From Alviniconcha marisindica (lineage: Eukaryota; Mollusca; Gastropoda; Provannidae): a DNA stretch of 64,000 nt. A program made the translations under genes and the position numbers. Below are positions 1-47,821 of this stretch, piece by piece (position 1 is the first letter of the stretch; every line of letters begins with the position of its first letter). The DNA is taken from NCBI GenBank assembly GCA_018857735.1, contig JABMCL010003783.1:363501-427500 (forward strand). The letters run 5' to 3'. A model generated the notes under the pieces. The model was not told the DNA's origin, did no database searches, and saw only the letters and a program-made list of their open reading frames with translations.

Positions 1-443
1 TTAACTCCCCTGTGACCTTGAAATCACCATGGTCATCACATTTAGTACAAGAGTGTAAAGCTCAATAACCAATAGTGACTATCATCATGCAGAGATTTAC
101 AGATCTTTAACAGCATCTTTTTCTTTTTAAAGATTACAAACAGCTGTCCGTACACACACACACACAAAACACACCTGTATCAGAACTTTTTCTTCTTCTT
201 CTTCTTCTTTTTCGCACATTCAGAAAGCAAACCCCAAGTAACATAGCCCTTTACACCAACATCCACTGTCTCTGATTTCAACCCTCAAGTACCTTCAACA
301 CCATCAGCTCCACAGCCACAAATTTGCAACCCTCTGCTGATCTCACTTTTGAAAAACTGACTGTACACACTCAACATGTTGTCAAAGGTTACTGAAATGA
401 CAAGTTTCAAGAAAAGACTTGGCACAAAAACACAGGATCTCAC

Positions 444-25287
<24,844 letters not shown>

Positions 25288-25379
25288 GACATAAACCTGC
25301 GCACAGTAACCGTGGTGGCGGGAACGATGCCAGGGGGCTGCACTCGATGGGGTCAAGAGAGATAACTTGTATCAACAAC
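25288..25379. promoter_or_regulatory. Bidirectional MSH2/ZC4H2 promoter interval
   Basis: Only 92 bp separate the MSH2 start codon (minus, 25287-25285) from the ZC4H2 start codon (plus, 25380-25382). Both 5'UTRs and the core promoter must be in or around this interval, so transcription is presumably divergent from a shared element. It is more GC-rich than the flanking introns and has no clear TATA box, which fits housekeeping-type promoters. The gene arrangement is seen; promoter function is inferred. Confidence 0.7.
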
Positions 25380-27506
25380 ATGGCGGACGAAAGGGATTTG
25401 GAAAACATGAATAAGTTGGAAAAATTGAAGGACGTCAGGTATGTTATTTGTGTAAACCAGCTCTGACTCCCGTAGAGTCCATAACACTTGGTTATTGGGT
25501 GGGCTTCGAGAGTGTTAGGCGTGAGTGCTACTGAAGGCTTTCTTGCACAAAATAAGAGCGTGAAATTTTCTAAAAATAAAATAAAATCTCTTTGTTAGAA
25601 TGGTACCGGGCTGTAGTCAAATTTGGACAATGACTACTCATGTAGACTTCACACACGTGGAAAAGACTCGAAGAAAAGAAAGAAACCGGTTTTGCCAGGA
25701 TCAGTGTTTCATAGGCAGTACCAGGTAGCTGTGATACTAATTAATGTAATACTGTAAGTGTAATAGTAAACATACTAAAAACGTCAGAATTACATTTCAC
25801 ATTTCAGAACACCCTCTGCATCAGACGATCAGTGCATTACATTTACAGTTAACGTCTACATCGTTATTCATTTGTATATATATGATTATGACTTTTAACT
25901 TTAAAATAAACGTAGCTTTTGATGACATAAAATATATCTACTTAATAATATTATAATGGCAGTCATTCAGCAAGCAAACCTGACCAGCTTTTGCCCATCT
26001 ACCGACACCCCTGAGAAGCTTTTGGCAGAGCTTTAACTGTACTGTAATATAACTATAACACTAACAGTACTTAGTACTTACTAAGTTCGTTCAAACTAAC
26101 AGTTGTTGAGTTGTGGTGTGTGTGCAGGTCACGCTCTCTCTGCCTGGAAAAGGTACGATCACGGCTGCACCAGGAGGTGGACATCCGCAGCATGGAGGAG
26201 AGGAACTTGGAGGAGTACAGACAGGAGCTGGAGCTACTCCTGCAGGAGAAGATGGCCCACGTAGAGGAGCTGAGACTGATCCATGCTGACATCAACCAGG
26301 TTTGTAGCTTCGCAGGGTCTGGATAGTGTAATTCAGGAGCTACATCATTATCAGACTACATGGTTGCCTGTTCCATTCCAGGTCTGGAGTAGATCATCAG
26401 AATATAGCCTTGTATGCTTCACCTGCTTCCACTTCCAGGAATTCTGCCTTCCCAGTAAATTATGTCTCACTTTTTCTTTTATTTCATTTAACTTGACCAG
26501 TGTGCTGTTTGCAGAGGGAAGCCACAACCAATGTAATGTCTGCAGTTTTGTGCCTTTTTGGAAGCCACAACCAGTGTACTGTGTTTGCAAACTGAGCCAC
26601 AATCAGTGTGTTGTGTATTGCAGATATAATATAGAAGCCACAATCACTGAATCTGAGTGAATGTGTTTCAAGATGGAGTCCACATTGGGTGAGTTGTGTT
26701 TGCAAATGGAAGAAGGAGTCAAACAGTGTTGTGTGTTTGCAGATGAAAACCACAGTCCGTGTGTTGTGTTTGCAGATGGAAGCCACAATCAGTGTGTTGT
26801 GATTGCAGATGGAAGCCACAATCAGTGTGCTGTGATTGCAGATGGAAGCCACAATCAGTGTGCTGTGATTGCAGATGGAAGCCACAGTCAGTGTGCTGTG
26901 TTTGCAGATGGAAGCCACAATCAGTGTGTTGTGATTGCAGATGGAAGCCACAATCAGTGTGTTGTGATTGCAGATGGAAGCCACAATCAGTGTGTTGTGA
27001 TTGCAGATGGAAGCCACAATCAGTGTGTTGTGATTGCAGATGGAAGCCACAATCAGTGTGTTGTGATTGCAGATGGAAGCCACAGTCAGTGTGTTGTGTT
27101 TGCAGATGGAAGCCACAATCGGGCAGTGTGCTGTGTGTTTGCAGATGGAAGCCACAATGAAACGGTTCTGTGTGTTTGCAAGTGAAAGCCACAGTCAGAC
27201 AGTGCTGTGTGTTTGCAGATGGAAGCCACAATGAAACAGTGTGCAGTGTTTGCAGATGGAAGCCACCATGAAACAGTGTGGTGTGTTTGCAGATGGAAGC
27301 CACAATCAAGCAGGCAGAAGAAGAGCGGGCCCGTGCCACTGAGAGTGCCAAGAAGTTGTATGAAGAATATCGCCCCCTGAAAGAGGAAGTGGACCACATG
27401 CGTACCAGGCTGGGACTGCACCCACTTACCGAACTTCAGGAGGAGGATGAAAAACTGCGACCTGAGTGAGTGTGTCACTGTGTGTGTGACAGTGTGTGTG
27501 TGAGTG

Positions 27507-27573
<67 letters not shown>

Positions 27574-29747
27574 CAGGCTGGGACTGCTCCCATTTACCAG
27601 GCTGTGTGAGCAGGATGAGAAACTGCAGCCTGAGTCAGTATGTAGCTGCGTGTGTGTGTGTGTGTGTGTGTGTGTGCTCATGTGCATGTGTGTGTGTTTA
27701 CTGAAAGTACTCTCTCCTGAAACCAGTTCTGTTGATCGCATGCCTGTTATAGGAAAAGGGAAGGACAGGTTTTGGTCAGAGTAGATGTATGTCTATGTGT
27801 GTGTTCATTATTATGTTTTATACTTTTAATATGTAAAGTACTGTTGAATGTCTTTTTTGCTGGCCAGAATTCACATGGCTGAATCAAGTTTTCTGCCTTG
27901 TGTCAGGACCTGGTTCAGACAGTCTTTGACTGTAGACCATGCTGGTGGGACAGGTGTGAACTGCAGACAGTAATGGTGTGTATGAACCAATTCCTCCTTG
28001 CCAGGTTCATGGAGAAGCGGGCATCACTGGAATGGCCAGCAGATGCCCAGCCCATCCCCATACCCCAGACACTGGTGGAGGCAGCAGCAGCAGCTGAGCA
28101 GGTCCACCAGCTGGCGCGTGGCAAACCTGAGCAGCGCCAAGGTTTCCGACAACAGCCGCCACCCATGAAGGTTCCTTTTTGTCTTGGTCTTTTTGCACCT
28201 TACAACAGGACTCCCTATCCGTCATCCAGACAGAGTTCCTCTTGTGTCTTTGTCTTTTTCCTCCTGACAACAAGACTCTCTACCCATCATCCGTGACAGA
28301 GTTCCTCTTGTGTCTTTGCCTCTGTTATGACATCAGCTACCTATTAGTATTACAGGTGTGTTATTATTTCACTGATGGTAAACACTTCTCTGTTGCAATC
28401 TCTGATGATGGACAGCTTGTCTGTAGTGATGGCCTTTTCAAATTCAAGACCCAGTAGTGATCAAGTGTTTCATGACAGTAATTCCAGTGGATAGTTTCAC
28501 TTGACAACCCTGTGTTCCACTTCCAGTCATGTCTGTCCTGTTGCCAGCAGATTCACCTGTTGAACTAGTCTGGCTTGACAGTCCTGGGTTTGAGGCATTC
28601 CTATCCTGTCACTGTAAAATTCACCACAATACTTCAGTCTTTTGGGCTGGTTTGACTTGACATTTTACGGTATTTCAAACATTTCTGTCACTGACAAATT
28701 CACCACAATGCTTCAGTCTGTTGGACTAGTTTGACTTGGCATTTTACGGTGTTTCAGACATGTTTGTCCTGTCACCAGCAAATTCACTGCAATGCTTCAG
28801 TCTGTTAGACTAGAGTGACTTCACGCTCGCGTGTTTCAGACATGTCTGTCCTGTTACCAGCAAATTCACCACAATGCTCCAGTCTGTTAGATTAGTTTGA
28901 CTTGACAGTCCTGTGTTTCAGACATGTTTGTGCTGTCACCAGCAAATTCATCACAATGTACCAGTCTGTTGGACTAGTTTGACTTGGCATTTTACAGTGT
29001 TTCAGGCATATCTGCTCTGTCGAAGGCATATTCACCACAATGCATCAGTTTAGTGGACTTGTTGGACTTCACAATCCTGTGTTTTAGACATGTCTGTTCG
29101 GGCACTGACTTGACAATCCAGTGTTTCAGACATGTCCATCCTGGCACTGACTTGACAGTCCTGTGTTTTAGACATGTCTATCCTGGCACTGACTTGACAA
29201 TCCCGTATTTTAGACCTGTCTATCCTGGCACTGACTTGACAATCCTGTGTTTCAGACCTGTCTATCCTGGCACTGACTTGACAATCCTGTGTTTTAGACC
29301 TGTCTATCCTGGCACTGACTTGACAATCCTGTGTTTCAGACATGTCCATCCTGGCACTGACTTGACAGTCCTGTGTTTCAAATATGTCTGTCCTGGCACT
29401 GACTTGACAATCCTGTGTTTCAGACATGTCTGTCCTGGTACTTACTTGATAATCCTATGTTTCTAACACGTTTGTCCTGACACTAACTTGACAATCCTGT
29501 GCATCTAACACATCTGTCCTGGCACTGACTTGACAGTCCTGTGTTTTAGACACGTCTGTCCTGGCACTGAGCTGACAATCCTGTGTTTCAGACATATCTG
29601 TCCTGGCACTGACCTGACAATCCTGTGTTTCAGGCATGCCTCTCCTGTCATCAACAAATTCACCGCAATGCTCCCATCTGCCCCCTGTGCAAGGCCAAAA
29701 GTCGCTCGAGAAATCCCAAGAAACCCAAGAGGAAATTAGACGACTGA
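25380..29747 (+). CDS. ZC4H2: ZC4H2, zinc finger C4H2 domain protein
   Basis: Nuclear coiled-coil and zinc-finger protein, in vertebrates linked to neural development and ubiquitin-ligase partnership. Exons 25380-25438, 26128-26299, 27293-27465, 28005-28170 and 29634-29747 give 684 nt and 227 residues, close to the vertebrate length of about 224. The start is [20 protein letters not shown] coiled coil runs through about residues 10-135, including the near-invariant [20 protein letters not shown]. Then come an alanine-rich stretch with [15 protein letters not shown], the QQPPPMK linker, and the C4H2 finger (C192, C195, H196, H200, C206, C209), ending in a basic tail KKPKRKLDD. Exon phases match throughout. 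The exon 4 donor GTTCCT is poor and is repeated downstream as part of an array. It diverges from MSH2 and converges on SAXO4. Confidence 0.96.
26490..27292 (+). repeat. 33-bp acceptor-edge minisatellite, ZC4H2 exon 3
   Basis: About 20 units of atggaagccacaatcagtgt gttgtgattgcag. The true exon 3 starts tttgcag/ATGGAAGCCACAATCAAG, so TTGCAG plus 15-16 exon bases are repeated. Reading through a decoy gives MEATISVL then TGA, so use of most decoys would end translation at once. Confidence 0.97.
27495..27572 (+). repeat. (TG)n in ZC4H2 intron 3
   Basis: About 78 bp of TG dinucleotides separate the true exon 3 donor from a duplicated copy of the exon 3 end. It ends in TGTGCCAG, which resembles an acceptor. 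Confidence 0.95.
27577..27633 (+). other. Candidate in-frame cassette exon: duplicated end of ZC4H2 exon 3
   Basis: This 57-nt copy of the exon 3 end is preceded by (TG)nCCAG and followed by donor GTCAGT. In the phase of the gene (GA/G) it encodes [18 protein letters not shown], against [18 protein letters not shown] in exon 3. Inclusion would add 19 residues without shifting frame. No stop is present. Whether it is spliced in is unknown. Confidence 0.5.
28171..28330 (+). repeat. Donor-edge repeat, ZC4H2 exon 4
   Basis: About three units begin with gttcctyttgtgtctttgyc and include ctccctatccgtcatccaga or its variants. The first starts exactly at the exon 4 donor GTTCCT at 28171. Confidence 0.85.
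28500..29633 (+). repeat. Acceptor-edge array of ZC4H2 zinc-finger exon 5
   Basis: The 5' part (28500-29060) has about six units of about 100 bp carrying TTTCAG plus 35-50 bases of exon 5; the 3' part is a 42-bp array (gtctgtcctggcactgactt gacaatcctgtgtttcagac). In exon phase, copies at about 28760 and 28840 encode [13 protein letters not shown] and [16 protein letters not shown] before a stop, against [16 protein letters not shown] in the real exon. Confidence 0.95.
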
Positions 29748-29779
29748 GTGCACTTTGTTGCTGCGTCATCCCTGCCGCA

Positions 29780-30400
29780 CTTCATTGTGTAGATCTGACT
29801 GTTGAATGTTGTATGAATTGATGAACATGCACAGCACAGTCATTGTGTAGATCATCTGGCTGTTGAGTGTCAGACATTCACAGCACAGTCATTGTGTAGA
29901 TCACCTGACTGTTGAGTGTCATATTCATGGACATTTATAGTAGTAATTGTGTAATCATCTGACTGTAGTGTTAAGTGTCTTATTCATGGACATTTATAGC
30001 ACAGTCATTGTGGAGATCATCTGACTGTTGAGTGTCATATTCATGAACATTCATAGCACAGTCATTGTGTAGATCATCTGACTGTTGGGTGTCATATTCA
30101 TGAACATTCATAGCACAGTCATTGTGTAGATCATCTGACTGTTGGGTGTCCTATTCATGAACATTCATAGCACAGTCATTGTGTCCTATTCATGAACATT
30201 CATAGCACAGTCATTGTGTAGATCATCTGACTGTTAAGTGTCATATTCATGGACATTTATAGCACAGTCATTGTGTAGATCATCTGACTGTTGAGTGTCC
30301 TATTCATGGACATTTATAGCACAGTCATTGTGTAGATCATCAGACTGTTGAGTGTCCTATTCATGAACATTTATAGAACAGTCATTGTATGCTTCTTGTA
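29780..30400 (+). repeat. 57-bp minisatellite in ZC4H2 3'UTR
   Basis: About 10 units contain cattgtgtagatcatctgac tgttgagtgtcatattcatg aacattcatagcacagt. The first begins about 40 bp after the stop codon, in the segment attgtgtagatctgactgtt. This array would be transcribed in mature mRNA. Confidence 0.92.
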
Positions 30401-30637
30401 GAAATGGACCCATACCATGCCTCATATCATCCATGATCATGTTTGTACTGTTGTACATTGTCGGAAAATGAACAAACTGCAAAATTTGCGGGTCAAGAGT
30501 GAAGACTACGCAAAAACCAAAATGACGGAATACAATACAATGCTTGATATGAACGAGAAGGAAATTATGTTTGTGTCTTCTGTTGTCATGTTCAGTCCCA
30601 TGAAATGAATAGAATCAGAGTGGTGTATTTATATGTG

Positions 30638-30660
30638 TGGGGGGGGGGGGGGGGGGGGGC
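30638..30660 (+). repeat. Poly-G tract
   Basis: About 21 G residues lie in the presumed ZC4H2 3'UTR. Other runs: C at about 930-948, 15025-15040 and 63303-63322; G at 20283-20297, 32995-33014 and 43653-43672. Confidence 0.95.
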
Positions 30661-31219
30661 ACAATGCATGCACTGTGTGTGCTGGTTTGGCACCTGCTTG
30701 ACATATGCCCTGATTGCATGGGTATGGATGGTTTGGGCACCTGTTACAGTGCTAGAAACTCCCAAGATTTTGGTGTGTGTGTTTGTTCGGGTGTGTGTTA
30801 GTGAATGGGGGAGGGGGTGGGGGGAACTCTTGGCACGCTAGAAATTCCCTATTTTGGTGTGTGTGTGTGTGTGCATGCAAGTTTGACATCAAATCTCAAA
30901 AAAGCCTGGTCCAATTTTTAGAACACTTGGGTCACAGGGGTGTCTTGTTCAAGGCTGTTGTTAAGCTCAGTACAAACATCATCTGATTTAATTAATTTAC
31001 AGTATTCTTCATTTACTTTTAAACATGATTGGACGGGGTGACCACTCTCAAGTATAATGGTACTTAACATTTCTTCTGGCTGTCAAATGTGCCTCGGCAT
31101 AAAGGTTACTTACACAAGTGCACTATGGTGTGAGGAGTCTTACAACAACAACAATAACCGCATTTATAATGTGCACTGATGCCAGTTAATGTGACCAGCT
31201 CTTGGGGAGTAGGGTGGAA

Positions 31220-31500
31220 TTCTATATATGCAAACAGACTGACGTACATGTGAGAATGTATGTACGCACACAGAAACAGACTGACATACATGTGAGAATG
31301 TATGTATGCATGTGCATGTGCCCACACATTACACAACACATAAACACATTACACAACACGCACACATGTGAGAATGTATGTATGCACATAGAAACACATA
31401 TGCGCATGCACCCACACATTACACAACACACACACATTACACAGCGCACACACATTACACAATGCACACATTACATAACACGCATACACACATGCATTGC
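31220..31500 (+). repeat. Degenerate acac/ttac repeats in ZC4H2 3'UTR region
   Basis: Imperfect units of acacattacacaacacacac and catgtgagaatgtatgtatg. No gene is seen. Confidence 0.8.
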
Positions 31501-32336
31501 ACTGGGTATAAAAGAATGGTAACATAGAATCTCCTATGAAATGTCATTCTTTTTGATATTGTTAATTGGCAGTATATTTTTAATGAATGTTTTTGATGCC
31601 ACGATGACCTCATTTGTGATGATGGTCATATTGTTGATACTAGCATAATTAACATTGGCTTTTGAAAAGCATAATCATTTATTTATTTTTATACCTTTTA
31701 CCATTTCATATTTTACACTGGAAAATCTTGTAACAATTTTAGTGGTGCTGTTCATATTTTTGTATAAAGTTGCTTTGGATAATTGACAAGCAACTTGGTT
31801 GAAAGTTTGAATGGTTGCACATCGTCTTGTTGTTTTGTTATTATTTGTCAGAATACCAGAAGCATGTTATCACATAATTTAAGCTAAAAATTAATCATAG
31901 TTTTAGTTTTTGTTTGTTTTCTTCATCTTTGATTTTGGCATTTTTCATCTTTTTAATGGCTGTGTCACAGGTTGAAGTCTTGGTTCAAATCCATCATGCC
32001 TTTTTTTACACCCAGTGTATTACAGTGATGCAATAGAGTGAAATTCCTGCCTGCGTTTTATGGAGTAGAGGGATGCATTTCTCGTTCTTAGTTGTAGATT
32101 TGTTGTTTTTGAATGAGTATCAACTGTGACTGTATGTCACATCTACTGCTGGATGAAATGTTTGTACATTGATGTAGTTACACACCTTTGTTTTGTTTAC
32201 TTTTTTATTTTTACTATTAAACTTTTTTTAAGTGAATATTTGTGGATCAGTTTTTTTACTTTTGCAAAGTGTAAAGCAGCGTGCACAAGGATGAAGAGCC
32301 AGGAAGGTAGTCACAAAACATGAATCCAGTAATGAA

Positions 32337-32342
32337 AATAAA
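32337..32342 (+). terminator. Candidate ZC4H2 polyadenylation signal AATAAA
   Basis: Canonical hexamer in an A/T-rich setting about 2.6 kb after the ZC4H2 stop codon. No competing transcript is seen before it on the plus strand. Confidence 0.4.
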
Positions 32343-32523
32343 AGCATTGCTAATATTAATGACAAAAGATGGGGGAGTCATTTGGATGAGTTTCTCTTAT
32401 GATGTTCATATAAAGACCTAGTCTTTTGGGCGATTCAGGCGGGGTTGTTAACTCCCTTGACTTTTGCCCGGCATCGCTTAAGTCCCTTGGCTGCTTTTAC
32501 TTCCGGTGGGTACTTTCTTCACA

Positions 32524-32697
32524 ATGGAAGGCGGTGACAGTGAATTTGCGAATTTTACACTGCCAACTTTAAAGGCATTTTTGGAGGCCCGTAGTCATAA
32601 TGTGTCTGGCAATAAGCAATAGCTCGTTGCTTATGCTATAGGATGCCCCAAAACGCATTTTTTCTACGAACTCGCGATCTGGTCAGCCCAAAAATGA
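32524..32697 (+). pseudogene. SAP-domain ORF fragment with internal stop (transposon-type)
   Basis: An ATG at 32524 opens a reading frame MEGGDSEFANFTLPTLKAFL... whose LPTLKAFLEARSHNVSGNK and following LVAYAIG match a SAP DNA-binding helix-turn-helix. A TAG at 32620-32622 interrupts the domain where a glutamine codon (CAG or CAA) would be expected; the frame then continues to a TGA at 32695. SAP domains of this kind commonly head ORFs in invertebrate mobile elements, so this is probably a decayed insertion. No downstream domain is recognisable. Confidence 0.6.
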
Positions 32698-33680
32698 TGC
32701 AAAGACACTTTTTTTTCCACCCTCCACCCCCTTTCCACAGTAATTTTTACAACTGCAACAGTATTGGCATTTGTACTACTTCGTGATTCTAGGTTCAACT
32801 TCCACTGTTATACACAGCATGAAGCTACGCCTACTCAGAAATCGGCCCGGAAGTGTGCTGTGACCTCTTGTGACTTCTTGCGCAAAAGATTACAAAGCGC
32901 ATTCACTCTAGCAAACCAGCTTCGTTGAATAGCCCAATATTAGTGTATATTGATAATAAAAAATAAATTTAAATCTATATATAAAAAAAGTGTGGGGGGG
33001 GGGGGGGGGGGGGGATAAAGTGATTGGTGTAATCAGAGGAAAATTCACATTTTTTTACAGCCAGAAAAAATCCTCATCAACCACCAGCGCAAAACTAGTT
33101 TAGTTTAACCTCAAGTACATGCACATCAGAGGCTTTCATAGCCGCAAGGGTGGGTCAGTTGCTTTTGAAAATGTACAGAGGTAAATGTTCAGACTTGAAA
33201 TGTAATTTACATGGCTTGGAATACAAAGACACTGAAACAGCTGAATTTACACATACCTAAATGTTAAAGTCAAATATGTGACTATCCAAGCTTTCAGACT
33301 TTAAATGAAGTGTATGTCAATGTGTATATATATTAACTCGGGTGCTAATTAACTCCCTTGTGTGTTGATTTTGGCTTTATGAATATTTTATTTATTATTA
33401 CATGCTCACTCACTCATTCACACATGCATGAACGCATGCACACACACACACACACACACACAACTTCACAAGTGGTCAAGGTGACACAGAGGCTTTACTT
33501 CCACTGCTATTTACAGATCAGTCAACTTACAGAATTAATTCACACAGCAGTGAGCAGGATCATCCAGGCATGCCAACAGGCTGCACCTGACATAATGCAA
33601 TCACATAATCACAGGTTGGTGAGCACAGGAACACGTCAACACGTGACCACAGACTAGCTGCTTACTGTATCTACATGTAC
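32698..33680. other. Intergenic DNA with poly-G run and MITE-terminus relics
   Basis: No ORF with recognisable content. It holds a poly-G run near 32995-33014, a gtgctaattaactcccttgt relic (33343) of the MITE family at 37804, and a short (CA)n at 33440-33462. Confidence 0.5.
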
Positions 33681-33689
33681 ATGTAATCA

Positions 33690-34375
33690 AAGCTGCGCTG
33701 TGCTGGACTTAACCACTGACAAGGTGTCGGTGTGGTACACCAGACAGAGCTTTGCAAGGAACAATACTTCAGTAAATGATGTGCTGTGTTGGATATAGCC
33801 TCTCAATGTATCCATGTGGTGCACCAGACACAGCTTTGCAAGGAACAATACTTCAGTAAATGATGTGCTCTGTTGGATATAACCTCTCACAATGTATCTA
33901 TATGGTACGCCAGACACAGCTTTGCAAGGAACAATACTTCAGTAAATGATGTGCTGTGTTGGATATAGCCTCTCAATGTATCCATGTGGTGCACCAGACA
34001 CAGCTTTGCAAGGAACAATACTTCAGTAAAAGATGTGCTGTGTTGGATATAGCCTCTCACAATGTATCTATATGGTACACCAGACACAGCTTTGCAAGGA
34101 ACAATGCTTCAGTAAAAGATGTACTGCATTGGAATGTACCCACTCGCAATGTATCACTGTGGTACATCAGACACAGCTTTGCAAGGAACAATACTTCAGT
34201 AAAAGATGTACTGCATTGGAATGTAACTACTCACAATGTATCAGTGTGGTACATCAGACACAGCTTTGCAAGGAACAATACTTCAGTAAAAGATGTGCTG
34301 TGTTGGACATAACCACTCACAGTGTGTTGATGTGATACACCAGACACAGCTTTGCAAGGAACAATACTTCAGTAA
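33690..34375 (+). repeat. ~85-bp minisatellite in the ZC4H2-SAXO4 intergenic region
   Basis: About 7.5 units of cagacacagctttgcaagga acaatacttcagtaaaagat gtgctgtgttggatatagcc with variable ends. This is the one long array not inside a recognised gene. Confidence 0.92.
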
Positions 34376-34379
34376 AGGG

Positions 34380-36579
34380 TGTGCAGTGCAGCTTTGTATA
34401 GTCAGTTTTAAAAGTAACACTGTGCAGTGTATATTGTGGCTGTACTCTTTACACTTTTAACTATTAACACTACTTCACAAGTGTGTTGTGCAGGGTTAGT
34501 CCTACAGTTAAAAAAAAGAAAAGATGCATGGTACACCAGATTTGTCAGTCGAGACACTTGTGGTTCGAGATATGTCCCCTGTTGACTGCGTCAGTGTGTG
34601 TGTGTGTGTGTGTGTGAACAGTTTGTATTTTCTTTGGGTGTGATTTAGTTTTGCATGTATATAAGGGTACAGATTAGCTGGTGGCTTAGAATGCTTGCAA
34701 ACTTTATAATTTGGGTTACATATAGCAGAATGTACAAATTGCACATGGACCTGAGAATACAATTCTATGCATTCTTCTACTGCACACCCATTCCTGCTCC
34801 GCTTCTTCTAATTTATTTGGTTATGATCTTATAGTTCATGATCTTCAGCTTGTCATTGGCTAGAAACGTAATGTAGCCAACTTCGTAACTTCAGTTTGTT
34901 CAGTGTGAATGGTGACATGTCAACAACCTTAGCAACTAAAAATAAATATATGCCAAACACTGCACTTAAAACAAAAATGTGTTACACAGAAAAAGACAAA
35001 AGTAGGAAAATCACTATATATTTACACATCTGATAACGTGTTGATGACTTCATAATTTATACAGCATTTAAAAAGTCATCTCCCCTGATAAAGATGATAA
35101 TATGACCATGATTCATTTTAATAAAATGTCTGAAATATGAAACACACCAGAATCTTACAATCACAACAAATGTGCAGCTATTGCAATACTGTACACATGT
35201 ACAAATCTATAACAATTGCATTTGTGTAGATGATCTTGATTATTTAAAAATGTCAAAAGTGACAACACAAGTATCAAAATGCCAGGTTTTATCAGCAGTA
35301 ATCCAAAACAAACGTCATTTGTTGTTTTGTAAAATGCAACAAGCAAATAAAAATATCAAAATAAACAAAAATGTTGTGCATAGTTGTAAAAAATGATCCT
35401 CTTCTTAAAAACTGAAGGAAGGGAAAAGAACGGGCTAAACAATTAAGTCAGAGTGAATCATTCCAGTTCAAAGAATACATGTGATTTCAGCAACGAATAG
35501 TTGCATCAGTCACGCAAAGTTTTCCTCACGGAATTAATACTGAATTGTTATAATAGTTACATCACTTTTCACCGTACTGAATAATGCACCGATCATGATG
35601 CTGTTTATGGGTTTCAGTACCTAATAATACCAGTGATGTTGCATGGTCTGTACTTAACACCTACACAGGGCCTGTTGCATATACTAGGTTTAATGCAAAA
35701 AAATGACTCATCTTTTTGCATGTTCTTTGGGACTTCAGTGCTGAAGACTTACTTTGACCATGTTGATTGTTTCCCTTTCAGTCTTCATTTGTCAGTAGAA
35801 ATTAGTTTTGTGTATTGTTGCCCTAACATTTTTTTTGTTAAAAGCGAAACGAAAGCGATGAGGAAATAAACAGGCATAACCCAGCATAGGCTGGCAAAGT
35901 TGTCACAACATCTGTCCTTTGATGATCAAAAAGACAGCACATGGTTGGCACACAGATTGAGACAGGCAATGGCAAAATTATAAAATAAATAGATAAATAA
36001 AAATTATGCCTAGTTTCAACTTTAAAAAAAGGGGGGCTTTTGAGACTTTTCATGTCAGTTGATCATGAAGTATTGGGTCTCCATTGTAATGCAATGTTGA
36101 TGCACTGCTCAAGTTCAGTGCTTCTCTCTGACATGAGAGATGCACAGGCAATCAATATCTATGTATTTTTTCAACCCTTCAAAAAATGCATGTAATCAAA
36201 AGACAGCTTCACATATTCTGATTCTTCAGTGTGTTTCTCAAAGTATACTTGTACCAAACACCCAAGGCCTAATCAAGAGAAGAATCACCAATCACTCTTC
36301 ATCATTACATCTTAGAGTCTTGCCTTTTCTGCTGGTAGCCACTCATTTGCTGTCATAGCAGCAAGAAAATAAGAGTTCTGCATAAGTGCAAAGCTCAACT
36401 GCTGTTTCAGAAACCAGATGGTCAAAATGTTCATCAATGGATCAGGTGTGTCATGTGATATGTATGACTCCTTCGCACAATCTGTGCATTCTATGATGAA
36501 GGTGAAACCCAGTGGTGCATGATCAGCAGGAAGCCACAGTCACTGACTCAGTGACTGTGTTGTACACAAGTCCAGGAGT
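34380..36579. other. A/T-rich intergenic stretch before SAXO4 3' end
   Basis: No convincing coding region or array. It must include the SAXO4 3'UTR (minus strand). A tttatt, AATAAA on minus, at about 34812 is one possible poly(A) signal, but closer variants cannot be excluded. Confidence 0.4.

Positions 36580-47821
<11,242 letters not shown>

Larger units (their letters stand above)
29748..32345 (+). other. Probable ZC4H2 3'UTR
   Basis: Downstream of the ZC4H2 stop (29745-29747) no further exon is recognisable. The first convincing AATAAA on this strand is at 32337-32342, giving a long 3'UTR of about 2.6 kb, in line with the long 3'UTR of vertebrate ZC4H2. The stretch contains a 57-bp minisatellite, a poly-G tract and CA-type repeats. 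An earlier, unseen poly(A) site is possible. Confidence 0.45.

Noticed and set aside
285..443. Possible last exon(s) of MSH2 at the left edge
   Set aside because: After exon 25 the expected C-terminal helix sequence was not found in any frame of positions 1-443; it must lie outside the window.
26661..27399. Repeat proteins on both strands (units of 11 residues)
   Set aside because: A product of the 33-bp array in ZC4H2 intron 2; splicing and phases of ZC4H2 explain the locus.
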